Assembly (NCBI GenBank): GCA_937978655.1
Contig: CALJUX010000023.1
Coordinates: 62,001 to 126,000, forward strand
Source of the DNA: an uncultured Chromatiaceae bacterium
Lineage (GTDB): Bacteria; Pseudomonadota; Gammaproteobacteria; Enterobacterales; Alteromonadaceae
Direction of reading: 5' to 3'
DNA: 64,000 bases
Part shown: piece after piece, positions 33,979 to 42,633 of the stretch
Layout of the letters: each line of letters starts with the position of its first letter
Numbering within the stretch: position 1 is the stretch's first letter
Position numbers and translations under genes: made by a program
The notes under the pieces: model-generated
What the model saw: the letters and a program-made list of their open reading frames with translations, nothing else
Told to the model about the DNA's origin: nothing
Database searches by the model: none

Positions 33979-35685
33979 TTATAACAAATTATTTTGTCGC
34001 ATTAATAACGCACGCACTTGTTCCCAACTGACCAGTCCCAGTGGCGGGCCGGCACTTTCATCGTCATAGACCAGCACTGCGCCTTCGCGCTGGTCGCCGA
34101 TCTCCGCAAACACTTCAGCCATAGTGGCCTGATGGCTGACTGAACCCACCGGGATAAATCGCAGGGCACTTTCACCGGATACTGACAGGCTGACATCATA
34201 AGTAGCCAGCTCAAACTGCTGATCTACGGCGTATTGCCGTCGCACCAGTACTGACTGCTGCGGCTCGGCGCTGTCCAGTGCCTGAATCACCTGAGCGTCT
34301 GATGGGTTATCCAGCTGCAGATAGTTTTGCTGCAGCATGGCCAGCACGCCCACTTTTTGCAGCACATCGTCAGCCGGCGCCAGCTTATACGGCAACTGCA
34401 AAAAGTCGAGTTGTTGCAGAAAAATTGATTTGGTATGGAAGAACTGCACAGCAGTGACATAAGAGGCGGTGATCACCAGAATCGACGGCACCACCAGCTG
34501 TGGATTCGATGCCAGCTCCATCACTGCGACCAGCGCGGCCAGCGGGGCATGTAAGGTTGCCGCCATCATGCCGGCCATGCCGAGTAAAGCATAGGTCCCT
34601 GCCGCACTGTGGTCGCCGCTGAATAACGACGGCACAAATGCCAGGATGGTGCCCATGACAATGCCGATGCCAAATACCGGACCGACAATCCCGCCCGGCA
34701 CGCCCAGACCGAGTGCGATAACGGTCAGCAGGATTTTGGCGGTAAATATGGCAAACAACAGCAGCAGTTCACTGGGGGCTGACACGGCGTAGTGAATAGC
34801 GCCGGTTTCGGCTCCCAGCGCCTGAGGCACCAAGCTGCCAATAATCGCCGTGAGCAGCGCAGCCAGCACCAGCCGGAACGCCAGATGCCAGCGCTGGAAG
34901 GTTTTCATCGTCAACATCAGGCTCTGATTAAAAAAGGTCGCTACGACGCCCATCGCCACGCCAGCGAGCAAAAGATAAGGCAGATGCCAGTTGCTTAGCG
35001 TGATCATGGTCAGGGTGTGCAGGTCGTTGCCGGTGCCAAAAAATGCCTGCGTGACCAGTGCGCCCATCGTGGAAGCGAGCATGATCGGGACAAAAACGTG
35101 GATGCGGTATTCGCGCAGTACGACCTCCATCACGAAGATGACGGCAGCCAGCGGTGTATTAAAAGATGCCGAGATGCCGGCGGCGATACCGCAGCCGGCC
35201 AGGATCCGGATGCTGTTATATGGCAGGCGCAGATATTTGCCAAACATACTGGCACCGAATGCGCCCAAATGTACCGAAGGCCCTTCGCGGCCGACCGAAA
35301 AGCCGGCACTGAGAGCGGCGACACCGCCAAAGAATTGCTGCAGGGTGTTTTTCCAGGGCATCAGACCATATTTCAGCTTGATCCGATGGATCACAAACGG
35401 AATGCCCAGCCGGTAGTGTTTTAAGCCAATCGCCAGACCAATCAGCGTGATCAGTGCCGCGGCAATAAAAGGCAACACTGCCCTGTGTTGCAGGCTAAGG
35501 CTGGTAAAGTCGTCGCTGTGGCTCAGGTAGAAGCTCTGGATCGCCATGATCGCGAGGCGAAATAAGACGATCAGCAGTGCGGCGACCAGACCGCCCACTG
35601 CGCCCAACAGGCAGAGTTGCAATGAGGTGACAGGCAACGCCAGCCGACGCCGCAGTGGGGGTAACCACTGTTTCACGCGTTTCAT
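33979..35685 (-). CDS. ClC-family chloride channel/transporter with CBS domains
   Basis: A 568-residue membrane protein. The second ClC signature GREGPSVHLGAF keeps the gating Glu, and GISASFNTPLAAVIF and GLGVPGGIVGPVFG are present. The first signature, usually GSGIP, reads YRLGIPFVIHRI, so the anion-binding Ser is replaced. The last 130 residues form a CBS-like pair, absent from E. coli ClcA. The ATG at 35685 is chosen; a TTG at 35718 would add 11 residues. It is divergent from the DUF6776-like gene. Confidence 0.85.
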   Translation of the reverse strand: MKRVKQWLPPLRRRLALPVTSLQLCLLGAVGGLVAALLIVLFRLAIMAIQSFYLSHSDDFTSLSLQHRAVLPFIAAALITLIGLAIGLKHYRLGIPFVIHRIKLKYGLMPWKNTLQQFFGGVAALSAGFSVGREGPSVHLGAFGASMFGKYLRLPYNSIRILAGCGIAAGISASFNTPLAAVIFVMEVVLREYRIHVFVPIMLASTMGALVTQAFFGTGNDLHTLTMITLSNWHLPYLLLAGVAMGVVATFFNQSLMLTMKTFQRWHLAFRLVLAALLTAIIGSLVPQALGAETGAIHYAVSAPSELLLLFAIFTAKILLTVIALGLGVPGGIVGPVFGIGIVMGTILAFVPSLFSGDHSAAGTYALLGMAGMMAATLHAPLAALVAVMELASNPQLVVPSILVITASYVTAVQFFHTKSIFLQQLDFLQLPYKLAPADDVLQKVGVLAMLQQNYLQLDNPSDAQVIQALDSAEPQQSVLVRRQYAVDQQFELATYDVSLSVSGESALRFIPVGSVSHQATMAEVFAEIGDQREGAVLVYDDESAGPPLGLVSWEQVRALLMRQNNLL

Positions 35686-35726
35686 GGTAAAGTACCGGGC
35701 TAAGATGTGGAAAGACAAAAGATAAC

Positions 35727-36467
35727 ATGCTGAGTCTGCTGATGAAACTTCGATTCAATCAAGTTGCTGTGCTTTGGTTGCGCCAGCATTGGTGGCTGGT
35801 GCCTGTGGTATCCGTCGCCCTGTTGTCCGGCTGGTGGCTGGGAAACTGGCAGTTGTGGCAACAAATACAGCAACACACGCAGCAGGGACAGCAGCAACAG
35901 CTGAAATTACAACAGGCAGAGGCCGGTCTTGCGGACGCACTGCGGCAGCGCGATTTTCTGACAACCGAACTGGCGGTGGAGAAAAACACCAATCAGCTGT
36001 TGCAACAGGACATCAAGGAGCAGCAGCAAAAGCTGTTTGATTTTAAAAAGGAGCTGGCGGTTTACCAGAAAATTGTGGCGCCCGTGCCGGAAAGCGGCAC
36101 TTTGGTGATCGACAGTTTCCGCCTGCAGCCTGGCACAGCAGTGGGTCGCTATCAGTTCAGCCTGTTGCTGATTGAACAGAACAAACAAAAGAAACAAAGC
36201 AAGGCACAGCTCGAGATCAGGCTGAAAGGCAAAAAGAAGAAAAAGGCTGTTGATGTCGATTTGTTAAAACTGGCTGGTTTTAATAATAAAGCGAAGCGTT
36301 TGATTATAAAAAACTTCCGCGCAATAGAAGCTGATTTTGTCTTGCCGGCTGGCTTTACCGCAGAAAAGATAGAGATCCGCCTGAGCAGTAATTCCGGCCA
36401 GGGTGACAGCACAATATTGCTGCGTAAAGAGCTGGCCTGGGATGGCCAGAGTGAAATACTTGATTAA
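35727..36467 (+). CDS. DUF6776-like membrane protein with coiled coil
   Basis: A 246-residue protein of unknown function. One membrane helix (about 23-40, WWLVPVVSVALLSGWWLG) is followed by a Gln-rich coiled coil (about 45-110) and a C-terminal beta-rich domain with a very basic KGKKKKK stretch near 170. It resembles small envelope proteins often found upstream of erpA in these bacteria. The start is the first ATG; an internal ATG at 35742 is also possible and no clear ribosome site separates them. Confidence 0.65.
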   Translation: MLSLLMKLRFNQVAVLWLRQHWWLVPVVSVALLSGWWLGNWQLWQQIQQHTQQGQQQQLKLQQAEAGLADALRQRDFLTTELAVEKNTNQLLQQDIKEQQQKLFDFKKELAVYQKIVAPVPESGTLVIDSFRLQPGTAVGRYQFSLLLIEQNKQKKQSKAQLEIRLKGKKKKKAVDVDLLKLAGFNNKAKRLIIKNFRAIEADFVLPAGFTAEKIEIRLSSNSGQGDSTILLRKELAWDGQSEILD

Positions 36468-36523
36468 AACGCTCGGGTATTAGATAATCCGGCACCATTT
36501 TTCTGTAGCCGTCAGGAGTTGTC

Positions 36524-36865
36524 ATGTCCGAAATGCAGATGCCCATCCAGTTTACTGATGCCGCCGCCAACAAAGTGCTGGCATTGATCACCGATGAAGA
36601 AAATCCGGCGTTAAAACTGCGCGTTTATGTGACAGGTGGTGGTTGTTCTGGTTTCCAGTACGGTTTTACCTTTGACGAGAAAGTGAATGATGGTGACCTG
36701 ACCATTGAAAAACATGGTGTAACTATGGTCGTGGACCCAATGAGCCTGCAATATTTAGTCGGCGGTGTAGTCGATTATACCGAGGGCTTACAAGGCAGCC
36801 GTTTCACAGTACAAAATCCAAACGCCACCACAACTTGTGGCTGTGGCTCCAGTTTCTCCGTCTGA
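36524..36865 (+). CDS. erpA: Iron-sulfur cluster insertion protein ErpA
   Basis: A 113-residue A-type carrier that delivers Fe-S clusters to apoproteins such as IspG/IspH. The three ligands are C41 (GGGCSGFQYGF), C105 and C107 (TCGCGSSFSV). CAGGAG lies upstream of the ATG. A stem GACCAGCC/GGCTGGTC follows at 36873-36899 but lacks a clear T-run. Confidence 0.95.
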   Translation: MSEMQMPIQFTDAAANKVLALITDEENPALKLRVYVTGGGCSGFQYGFTFDEKVNDGDLTIEKHGVTMVVDPMSLQYLVGGVVDYTEGLQGSRFTVQNPNATTTCGCGSSFSV

Positions 36866-36937
36866 TCTGCCGGACCAGCCCACATCATGTCGGCTGGTCT
36901 GTCCTGTCTTATTTCCCCGCTGTTTTTTTCACCAAAC

Positions 36938-36967
36938 ATGACATGCGATGCCTTTTTGCAATATAAT
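36938..36967 (+). promoter_or_regulatory. Strong candidate promoter of the XRE leader region
   Basis: ATGACA (36938-36943) and a perfect TATAAT (36962-36967) are 18 bases apart. Transcription would begin near 36974, about 300 bases before the XRE gene, leaving a long AT-rich leader or a separate small RNA. Confidence 0.5.
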
Positions 36968-36976
36968 GCATCACTT

Positions 36977-37069
36977 AAAGTAACAAAAATATTACTTTTT
37001 GCTTATGTTTGTCATCGCAATCCAGTTGTTTTCACAGCCTTAAATTGAAACTAATTTTTATATTACTTT
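36977..37069. promoter_or_regulatory. Repeated TTACTTT sites in the XRE leader
   Basis: AAAGTAA and TTACTTT form an inverted repeat with an 8-base spacer at 36977-36998, just after the inferred start of transcription. The 10-base ATATTACTTT at 36989-36998 recurs at 37060-37069. The remaining leader to 37274 is AT-rich and I see no open frame there that I would call a gene. Candidate binding sites, possibly for the XRE protein. Confidence 0.45.
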
Positions 37070-37245
37070 GATTATTAAAGATATCTTTTTGATTGTTAAC
37101 GACAAGTGGTATGGTCAGACAAATTTTAACGGTTGTAACTGTACGCTCGTCGCATCCTATGGTTTAATGAACCGATTTTTATTGCTTATTGGGACACCAG
37201 TAAGGTTTGGATTTTTATTTGGCAGGAAGTGTTTTACATAAAAAA

Positions 37246-37258
37246 AGCGTTCAACGCT
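37246..37258. promoter_or_regulatory. Palindrome before the XRE gene
   Basis: AGCGTT-C-AACGCT is a perfect 6-base inverted repeat with a one-base centre, 16 bases before the XRE ATG. Its odd centre and size fit a lambda-repressor-type operator. Confidence 0.4.
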
Positions 37259-37274
37259 GGGAGACTGTTTAGTT

Positions 37275-37517
37275 ATGAAAGGTACTAAAAGCGTCATTTC
37301 TGACGAAAATAAAAGATTGTGCTTGTGGCTTAAACGCCAGCGCCAGGATAAAGGACATACCATGCGCAGCCTGTCTGAAGTATTGGGCACACCACATTCT
37401 TTTATCGGAAAAGTAGAGAATCAGGAACGTCGTTTAGATGTCGTGGAATTTGTCCGGTATTGCCAGGCATTGGAAGTGGACCCAGCGGAAGGATTACGGC
37501 AGGTGACTCAGCCTTAA
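37275..37517 (+). CDS. Small XRE-family regulator
   Basis: An 80-residue protein made of one Cro/CI-type helix-turn-helix: LKRQRQDKGHTMRSLSEVLGTPHSFIGKVENQERRLDVVEFVRYCQALEVDP. GGGAG lies 11 bases before the ATG. No toxin or prophage partner is adjacent. The long AT-rich leader and nearby palindromes suggest autoregulation or control by another factor. Targets unknown. Confidence 0.75.
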   Translation: MKGTKSVISDENKRLCLWLKRQRQDKGHTMRSLSEVLGTPHSFIGKVENQERRLDVVEFVRYCQALEVDPAEGLRQVTQP

Positions 37518-37540
37518 GCGCTGGGGCATCTGAAACAGAC

Positions 37541-37565
37541 AAAGCCGCAGTTTGCGGCTTTTTTT
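37541..37565 (+). terminator. Intrinsic terminator of the XRE gene
   Basis: AAAGCCGCA/TGCGGCTTT with a 3-base loop and a run of seven T, 23 bases after the stop. Confidence 0.9.
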
Positions 37566-37595
37566 ATGTACAGGATATAGGGTACGCCGAAAATG
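37566..37595. repeat. Terminator-linked short repeat, copy 2
   Basis: Matches 26 of 30 bases of 12363-12392 and likewise begins ATGTACAGGAT right after the T-run of a terminator. Here the inner inverted repeat is imperfect. Confidence 0.6.
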
Positions 37596-37650
37596 TCGGT
37601 ACCTGCTACCCAGAGCTTCATTGCTGATGTAAGGTCGCGATCTTTTGTTG

Positions 37651-38997
37651 TCAGATCTGCTGTCCGCGCTGTTTCAGCAAATGCATGATGTACCACAATA
37701 ACCCGAGCGCAGGGATCACCATCAGTGATGTCAGCAGGAAAAACAACGACCAATTGCCATCGAGCCAGTCGACCAGACTACCACCAAAAGACGCCATTGA
37801 GGTGCGGCCAAAGTTCCCCACCGATGCAAGCAAGGCATATTGGCTGGCAGAAAAGGCCACCCCGGTAAACGCCGATAAAAATGACACAAAAGCCACAATC
37901 GAAAAGGCAGTAGTGAAATTATCCAGAATAATGGTCCAGAACAGCAGCTGTTCGTCCGGTCCGACGTTGGCAAGCCAGGCGAACATCAGATTACTGGCGG
38001 CCATCGCCAGCCCGCCAATCACCAGGCCTTTAAATACGCCAAAGCGGGTATTGAGCAGGCTGCCAAGCAGTGTAAAAAAAACCGTTGCGCCCCAGCCGAT
38101 TAATTTCGAATATTCAGCGATTTGTTCGTTAGAAAACCCCACTTCCCGATAGAACTGGATCGACATCCGGCCGAGGAAGGATTCGCCCAATTTAAAGGTC
38201 AGAATAAACAAAATCAGCAGCACTGAGACTTTCAGGCCATTGCGGCGGATAAACTCAGCAAAGGGCTCGCAGACAGTCACTTGCAGCCACAGCAGCATCG
38301 GATGTGCATGGCTGTTTTGATAACGCTCAGCCGCTTTTAATTGCAGCAGGTCACGGTTGGATTCCGGCTCGCGGACCCACAAGGTGCCAAGTGCCAGAAT
38401 TGCCAGCAGCAGCGCCAGCCCAAAATATACGGCAGACCAGCCAACGCGGTCTGCATAATGAAACGCCAGATAACCCGGCAACGAATAGCCGGTCCACCAG
38501 CCCGCTACTCCCATAGCTGCAGCGGTTGGCAATTTCAGCGGGTCCTGGCCAATGATATCAATCCGGTAACCATCAATCGCTACGTCCATACTGGCAGCTG
38601 CGGCGGCGATGGCCAGTGCCAGCAGAGAGGTCCAGAGCAGGCTGGCAGCAGGATTGGTCAGGGCTATTCCGACGGTGAATACCACAATCCATAGCTGTAA
38701 CAGTAAAATCCAGCTGCGTCGCTGCCCGAGGCGTGAGTACAAATAAGGCAGCCGGACCCGGTCAAGCAGGGGGGCCCAGAGAAAATTGATGGCGTATACG
38801 GCAGTGACGGAGCCAAAATAACTGATGGCGGCGCGCGATAAATCTGCATCTTTCAGCCAGCCGGTCATGGCACTGCTAATCAGTACCCAAGGGTAGCCGG
38901 ATGAACAGCCCAGTAAAAAAATAAACCACAGGCGCGGGTCGCGGTAAACCTTCATTGCAGTGAACCAGCCCGGTGCGGGGCGCACAACTTCAGACAT
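37651..38997 (-). CDS. ampG: AmpG-like muropeptide permease
   Basis: A 448-residue major-facilitator transporter with about 12-14 hydrophobic segments. The N-terminal PRLWFIFLLGCSSGYPWVLISSAMTGWLKDADLS block and FLWAPLLDR match AmpG, which imports GlcNAc-anhydroMurNAc muropeptides for recycling. It works with anmK elsewhere in the window. The ATG at 38997 has GGAG upstream; the frame to 39045 adds 16 unlikely residues. ampG near yajG is also the E. coli arrangement. Confidence 0.87.
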   Translation of the reverse strand: MSEVVRPAPGWFTAMKVYRDPRLWFIFLLGCSSGYPWVLISSAMTGWLKDADLSRAAISYFGSVTAVYAINFLWAPLLDRVRLPYLYSRLGQRRSWILLLQLWIVVFTVGIALTNPAASLLWTSLLALAIAAAAASMDVAIDGYRIDIIGQDPLKLPTAAAMGVAGWWTGYSLPGYLAFHYADRVGWSAVYFGLALLLAILALGTLWVREPESNRDLLQLKAAERYQNSHAHPMLLWLQVTVCEPFAEFIRRNGLKVSVLLILFILTFKLGESFLGRMSIQFYREVGFSNEQIAEYSKLIGWGATVFFTLLGSLLNTRFGVFKGLVIGGLAMAASNLMFAWLANVGPDEQLLFWTIILDNFTTAFSIVAFVSFLSAFTGVAFSASQYALLASVGNFGRTSMASFGGSLVDWLDGNWSLFFLLTSLMVIPALGLLWYIMHLLKQRGQQI

Positions 38998-39132
38998 CCG
39001 GCATTGCTCCAGCGCGGTACAGTCACAAAGCCGCCACCTTAACAAAGCAGACTGGTCAAAGCAAAGTGCTGTGCAGCGGATGCGAAGATATTACTGCCAG
39101 ATTTGGCTGCAAGGATGTAACCGCTGGCAGTG

Positions 39133-39453
39133 TTATGGCCTGACACCGACAAAATCGGCCGGCACCGGGGTTTTTCCCAGCAGATACCCCATGCACTGGT
39201 GCAGCTCGCGACGCAGTCGCCGGTCGGTTTTTAATTCAGTTTCAGAGCAAAGTTCCAATTGATACAGCAAATGCCAGAACACCATTTCCCGAAAAGATTG
39301 TGGCGTTTTACTGTTGATTTTCAATTGGGCCCACTCTTCCAGCGTATCCCAGACAAACAGGTGCATCTCGCGGTGTGGCAACTGACCGCGTAAATAACGC
39401 GCCAGATAAAACACCAGCTGCTTAGATTTATGCTCCAGAAACACATCTAACAT
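39133..39453 (-). CDS. Unrecognised small protein between ppiA and ampG
   Basis: A 106-residue protein without a family I can name. It is mostly helical and rich in Leu, His and Arg (HREMHLFVWDTLEEWAQL, FWHLLYQLELCSETELKTDRRLRRELHQCMGYLL) with no signal peptide or membrane helix. The ATG at 39453 has AGGGTG 7 bases upstream; the frame to 39516 adds a hydrophobic stretch that lacks a ribosome site. Same strand as its neighbours, with a 121-base gap to ppiA. Confidence 0.6.
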   Translation of the reverse strand: MLDVFLEHKSKQLVFYLARYLRGQLPHREMHLFVWDTLEEWAQLKINSKTPQSFREMVFWHLLYQLELCSETELKTDRRLRRELHQCMGYLLGKTPVPADFVGVRP

Positions 39454-39526
39454 AACCGCACCCTGTTTAACAAAGGTGGCAACGGCCACTTTGGTTAACC
39501 ACAACAAGCCTGCCAAGGCTTATCAA

Positions 39527-39552
39527 CACAGCACTGCAACCGCAGCGCTGTG
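39527..39552 (-). terminator. Hairpin after the ppiA-like gene
   Basis: CACAGC and CTGC pair with GCAG and GCTGTG around an AACC loop, giving ten pairs with one mismatch. It lies 23 bases beyond the ppiA-like stop on the minus strand. No T-run follows, so termination is uncertain. Confidence 0.35.
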
Positions 39553-39574
39553 TCTTGGGCAAGTATAGACGGTA

Positions 39575-40165
39575 TTATTTAGCAGGAAGTAATATTGCGC
39601 GGGCGATCACGACAGGCTTCTTCGGCACATTCTCCCAGCCAAGTTTTTCGTTCAGGCCGGTTTCGAGTTTGCGGATCTTCTCGATGGTTTCAAATCCTTC
39701 CACCACATTGCCAAAAACGGCGTAGCCCCAGGTTTTACCTGGATTTAAACTGGTGTTTTCATTGAGGTTAATAAAAAACTGATTCGAAGCCGTATGCGGG
39801 CCTTTTTCCTGATGTGCCATCGCCACACTGTACTGAATGTTTTTCAGGCCATTGCCTGACTCATTGGGGATCTCCGCCAGGTTTTTGATGGCGACATACT
39901 CGCGGTCATAACCGCCACCCTGCAGCACAAATTCCGGTTCTAACCGGTGAAACACTGTGCCGTCGTACATCTTTTTATCGACGTAGGTCAAAAAGTTATT
40001 CACCGTCAGAGCCGCTTTCATCCGATCCAGCTCAATGACAATGTCGCCTTCGGTTGTCACCAGTTTTACCCGCGGAAACAGGTTGTCTTTTTGCAGATGT
40101 TCACCGGCAGCAAAAACCAGCGAGCTGCTGAGCAAACACAACAAAGCAAAGATACGCTTCATCAT
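39575..40165 (-). CDS. ppiA: Periplasmic cyclophilin-type peptidyl-prolyl isomerase
   Basis: A 196-residue protein with a signal peptide (MMKRIFALLCLLSSSLVFA) and a cyclophilin domain. Active-site residues appear in FHRLEPEFVLQGGG (the Arg, Phe and Gln core) and NQFFINL. It would speed proline isomerisation during folding of exported proteins. Its ATG directly follows the yajG stop, so the two are translated from one message. Two start ATGs are adjacent. Confidence 0.88.
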   Translation of the reverse strand: MMKRIFALLCLLSSSLVFAAGEHLQKDNLFPRVKLVTTEGDIVIELDRMKAALTVNNFLTYVDKKMYDGTVFHRLEPEFVLQGGGYDREYVAIKNLAEIPNESGNGLKNIQYSVAMAHQEKGPHTASNQFFINLNENTSLNPGKTWGYAVFGNVVEGFETIEKIRKLETGLNEKLGWENVPKKPVVIARAILLPAK

Positions 40166-40726
40166 TTAATTCCTCAGAAAGTCCTGCCAGCTTGGGTCGC
40201 GCAGCATGTTGCCCAGCACTTGTTCGGTCAGTACGCGTAACTCACGCTCGGCGACTGCAGTGTCGAGTTTAAACGGGCCGGAGAAACTGCTTTTTCCGCT
40301 GTAGCTTTTATTAAATGAACCGGCGTCCCGTTCGATCAACAGCGTCAGTTCGACGTTATTTTTCACCACGTGCTCGACAGTTTTTAATTCGGCATTGGCT
40401 TCCAGCTGATTGATTTGTAAGGTCACAATGACCGGCTCCGCTCCGGAGATGCGTGCGCCTTGCTGAGTCAGGGCACTGCTCAGCGTCTGTTGCAGCTGAC
40501 CGGTTAAATCATTGGTGGTCGGGTAAGACTTCACGGAATCGCCATCACGCATCACCAGTGTGCCGTTGGTCGGTCTGTTGTCCTGCACATTCAGGGCAAA
40601 AGCGGTATTGGTCAGCTGGTTGGACTGATTCCAGAAAATTTGTGGCGCCACGATAAAAGACGGTACCGGGTTACTGCAACCGGCAACTCCGACCGCAAAC
40701 ACGGCGGCAAGCAGGATTGAACGCAT
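40166..40726 (-). CDS. yajG: YajG-family lipoprotein
   Basis: A 186-residue lipoprotein with lipobox VAGC and Cys17, followed by a domain whose NVQDNRP, GARI and LQINQLEANAELKTVEHVVKNNVELTLLIE segments resemble YajG. Function unknown; in E. coli it is next to ampG and bolA, as here. AAGGAA precedes the ATG. It begins two bases after the rlmG stop. Confidence 0.85.
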   Translation of the reverse strand: MRSILLAAVFAVGVAGCSNPVPSFIVAPQIFWNQSNQLTNTAFALNVQDNRPTNGTLVMRDGDSVKSYPTTNDLTGQLQQTLSSALTQQGARISGAEPVIVTLQINQLEANAELKTVEHVVKNNVELTLLIERDAGSFNKSYSGKSSFSGPFKLDTAVAERELRVLTEQVLGNMLRDPSWQDFLRN

Positions 40727-40728
40727 AA

Positions 40729-41880
40729 CTATTTCCTTCTGATAGCTTCAAAGACGCTGAATTTTGCATTACTGGCTACGTGAATACAACCGCCGAACAG
40801 CCGGGTCAGTTTTTCGCCATAACCCAGATGACGGTTGCAGACAATCCGCAGCCGGCCGCCAATTTTCAGCACGCGCCGGGCATCAGCGAACATCTGCCAG
40901 GCAATATGGTCCGTGACGGCTTGTTGTTGGTGAAACGGCGGGTTACACAAAATATAGTCGGCGGATAAGTCGGCTTGTTGACTCAGGCTGTCATCGGCCA
41001 GAAATTCACATTGGGTGGCTGCGGGAAAATGTGCGCTGACATTGTCTTTGGCCGATTGCACCGCCATAAAAGATTCGTCGCAAAACAGCAGCTGCGCCTG
41101 AGGTTCGGCTGCAAGCACGGCGAGGCCTATCACACCGTTCCCGCAACCTAAATCAATCACGCGCTGGCCAGCTTGGATTTGCGGTAAATTTTGCAGAAAA
41201 AAGCGAGCGCCGACATCTAACTGTTCGCGGGCAAACACATTGGCGTGATTGATAATTTCCAGCGTTACAGGTCCTTGCGGTGTTGGCAATTCTACCAGCC
41301 AGGTTAACGGAAACTGTGGACGGGGCCGAACCGGCAGTTTTTTATCACAGACGGCTGTGATCAGCCGGCATTTCTTTTCCGTTAAAGATGCACTGACCGG
41401 GCCGATTTCTTCGGCAAAAATCTGCAGCAAATTGGCGTGAATATCTTTCGCTTTGGCGGCAGCGATAAGCGGAGCACCATCGGCTAATCGCTGTTTCAGC
41501 GCACGGAGCTGGTAGCGCAGAAAACTGTGATTGCCGGGTAACTTCAGTAAAACAGCGGCAAAAGCCGGACAAGATTCAGTACTGGCGACCTGCTGTACCG
41601 GGCTCAGGCCGTTTTGTTGCAAGTTGTGTTGTGTCGCAAGCTGACTGATATAAGAGTCGCTCCACTGCACCGGCGCTAAATGATGCAGGGCACAGGCAAG
41701 AGTGCCGAATTGGTCATTGACCACTAATACCGGCGTATTGCTGCCAGAAAGTTGCTGCTGGGCGTAGCGGATCAACAGTTCGTCTGCTGCATCCCACGCC
41801 TGCAGACTGCGGGTTTTCTGCTCCGGCGGAAATCGATCCAGCTGCAGCTGGATCTGGTCTAGGGTAAATTGGCTGGACAT
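40729..41880 (-). CDS. rlmG: 23S rRNA guanine-1835 N2-methyltransferase
   Basis: A 383-residue SAM-dependent methyltransferase built as a duplicated domain, the RlmG/RsmC layout. The catalytic half has DLGCGNGVIGLAVL (SAM binding) and NPPFHQQ. The LQAWDAADELL, SYISQLATQHNL and HNHANVF-like NHANVFAREQLDVGARFF segments match RlmG. The ATG at 41880 is preferred to a TTG at 41901; neither has a strong ribosome site. It is divergent from the alkB-like gene. Confidence 0.9.
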   Translation of the reverse strand: MSSQFTLDQIQLQLDRFPPEQKTRSLQAWDAADELLIRYAQQQLSGSNTPVLVVNDQFGTLACALHHLAPVQWSDSYISQLATQHNLQQNGLSPVQQVASTESCPAFAAVLLKLPGNHSFLRYQLRALKQRLADGAPLIAAAKAKDIHANLLQIFAEEIGPVSASLTEKKCRLITAVCDKKLPVRPRPQFPLTWLVELPTPQGPVTLEIINHANVFAREQLDVGARFFLQNLPQIQAGQRVIDLGCGNGVIGLAVLAAEPQAQLLFCDESFMAVQSAKDNVSAHFPAATQCEFLADDSLSQQADLSADYILCNPPFHQQQAVTDHIAWQMFADARRVLKIGGRLRIVCNRHLGYGEKLTRLFGGCIHVASNAKFSVFEAIRRK

Positions 41881-41913
41881 AATAAGGTTCGGCAGAAACA
41901 AAAGGCGGTTATT

Positions 41914-42552
41914 TTGACAGAAGCGCAGTCAGGGCACAACGCGGGAGCGGGGAGTACAGCACCCGGCCAGTCAATCCAGCGTTATTTTTTGCCGGATGCA
42001 GAGGTGTATCTGCTACCGGCATTTCTTACTATCGCTGAGTCGGAACATTTAAGCCTGCAGTTGGCCGGACTCGACTGGCAACAACCACAGATCCGCTTGT
42101 ATGGCCGTGAAGTGGCAATTCCGCGCCGGCAAATCTGGATGGGAGACCCACACTGCAGCTACCGCTATTCGGGGGTGACGTTTCAGCCAGAACCCTGGCA
42201 GGCCGGGTTACAGCAGCTTTGTGAGCGGCTGGTGCGCCATACCGGACATCCGCTGAATGCGGTGCTGCTGAATCATTATCAGCATGGCGAACATCATATG
42301 GGCTGGCACAGTGATGACGAATGGGAACTTGGGCCGGACCCGGTGATTTTATCGCTCAGTCTGGGACAGGCCCGTCGTTTTGATTTAAAGCATAAGTATC
42401 TGAATACACAACTAAGCCTTGAGCTTAACAACGGTGATTTATTGGTAATGGCTGGTACTTGCCAGCGCTTCTGGCAACACCGGGTACCCAAGCAGAGCCG
42501 GGCTCAGTCTGAGCGTTTTAATCTGACCTTTCGTTACTTGCCTCAACGTTGA
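41914..42552 (+). CDS. AlkB-like 2OG/Fe(II) dioxygenase
   Basis: A 212-residue protein of the AlkB superfamily, which removes alkyl groups from damaged nucleic acids oxidatively. The iron site is the His and Asp of GWHSDDE and a distal His in FWQHRVPK; the 2-oxoglutarate site is RFNLTFR. The sequence is nearer to the eukaryotic ALKBH2/3-like group than to classical E. coli AlkB. No ATG fits the 5' end. A TTG at 41914 has AAGGCGG 5 bases upstream and is chosen over a TTG at 41869. Confidence 0.85.
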   Translation: MTEAQSGHNAGAGSTAPGQSIQRYFLPDAEVYLLPAFLTIAESEHLSLQLAGLDWQQPQIRLYGREVAIPRRQIWMGDPHCSYRYSGVTFQPEPWQAGLQQLCERLVRHTGHPLNAVLLNHYQHGEHHMGWHSDDEWELGPDPVILSLSLGQARRFDLKHKYLNTQLSLELNNGDLLVMAGTCQRFWQHRVPKQSRAQSERFNLTFRYLPQR

Positions 42553-42633
42553 TGCAGTAAAACCAATTTTGGCAAGGGCTATTTTTTATCTTTTTTTGCA
42601 GCTGAATTTGAGCAGACAAGGCAAAATGCAGTG

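Noticed and set aside
34991..35424. Two long plus-strand frames opposite the ClC gene
   Set aside because: They are antisense to conserved ClC signatures and lack ribosome sites or domains.
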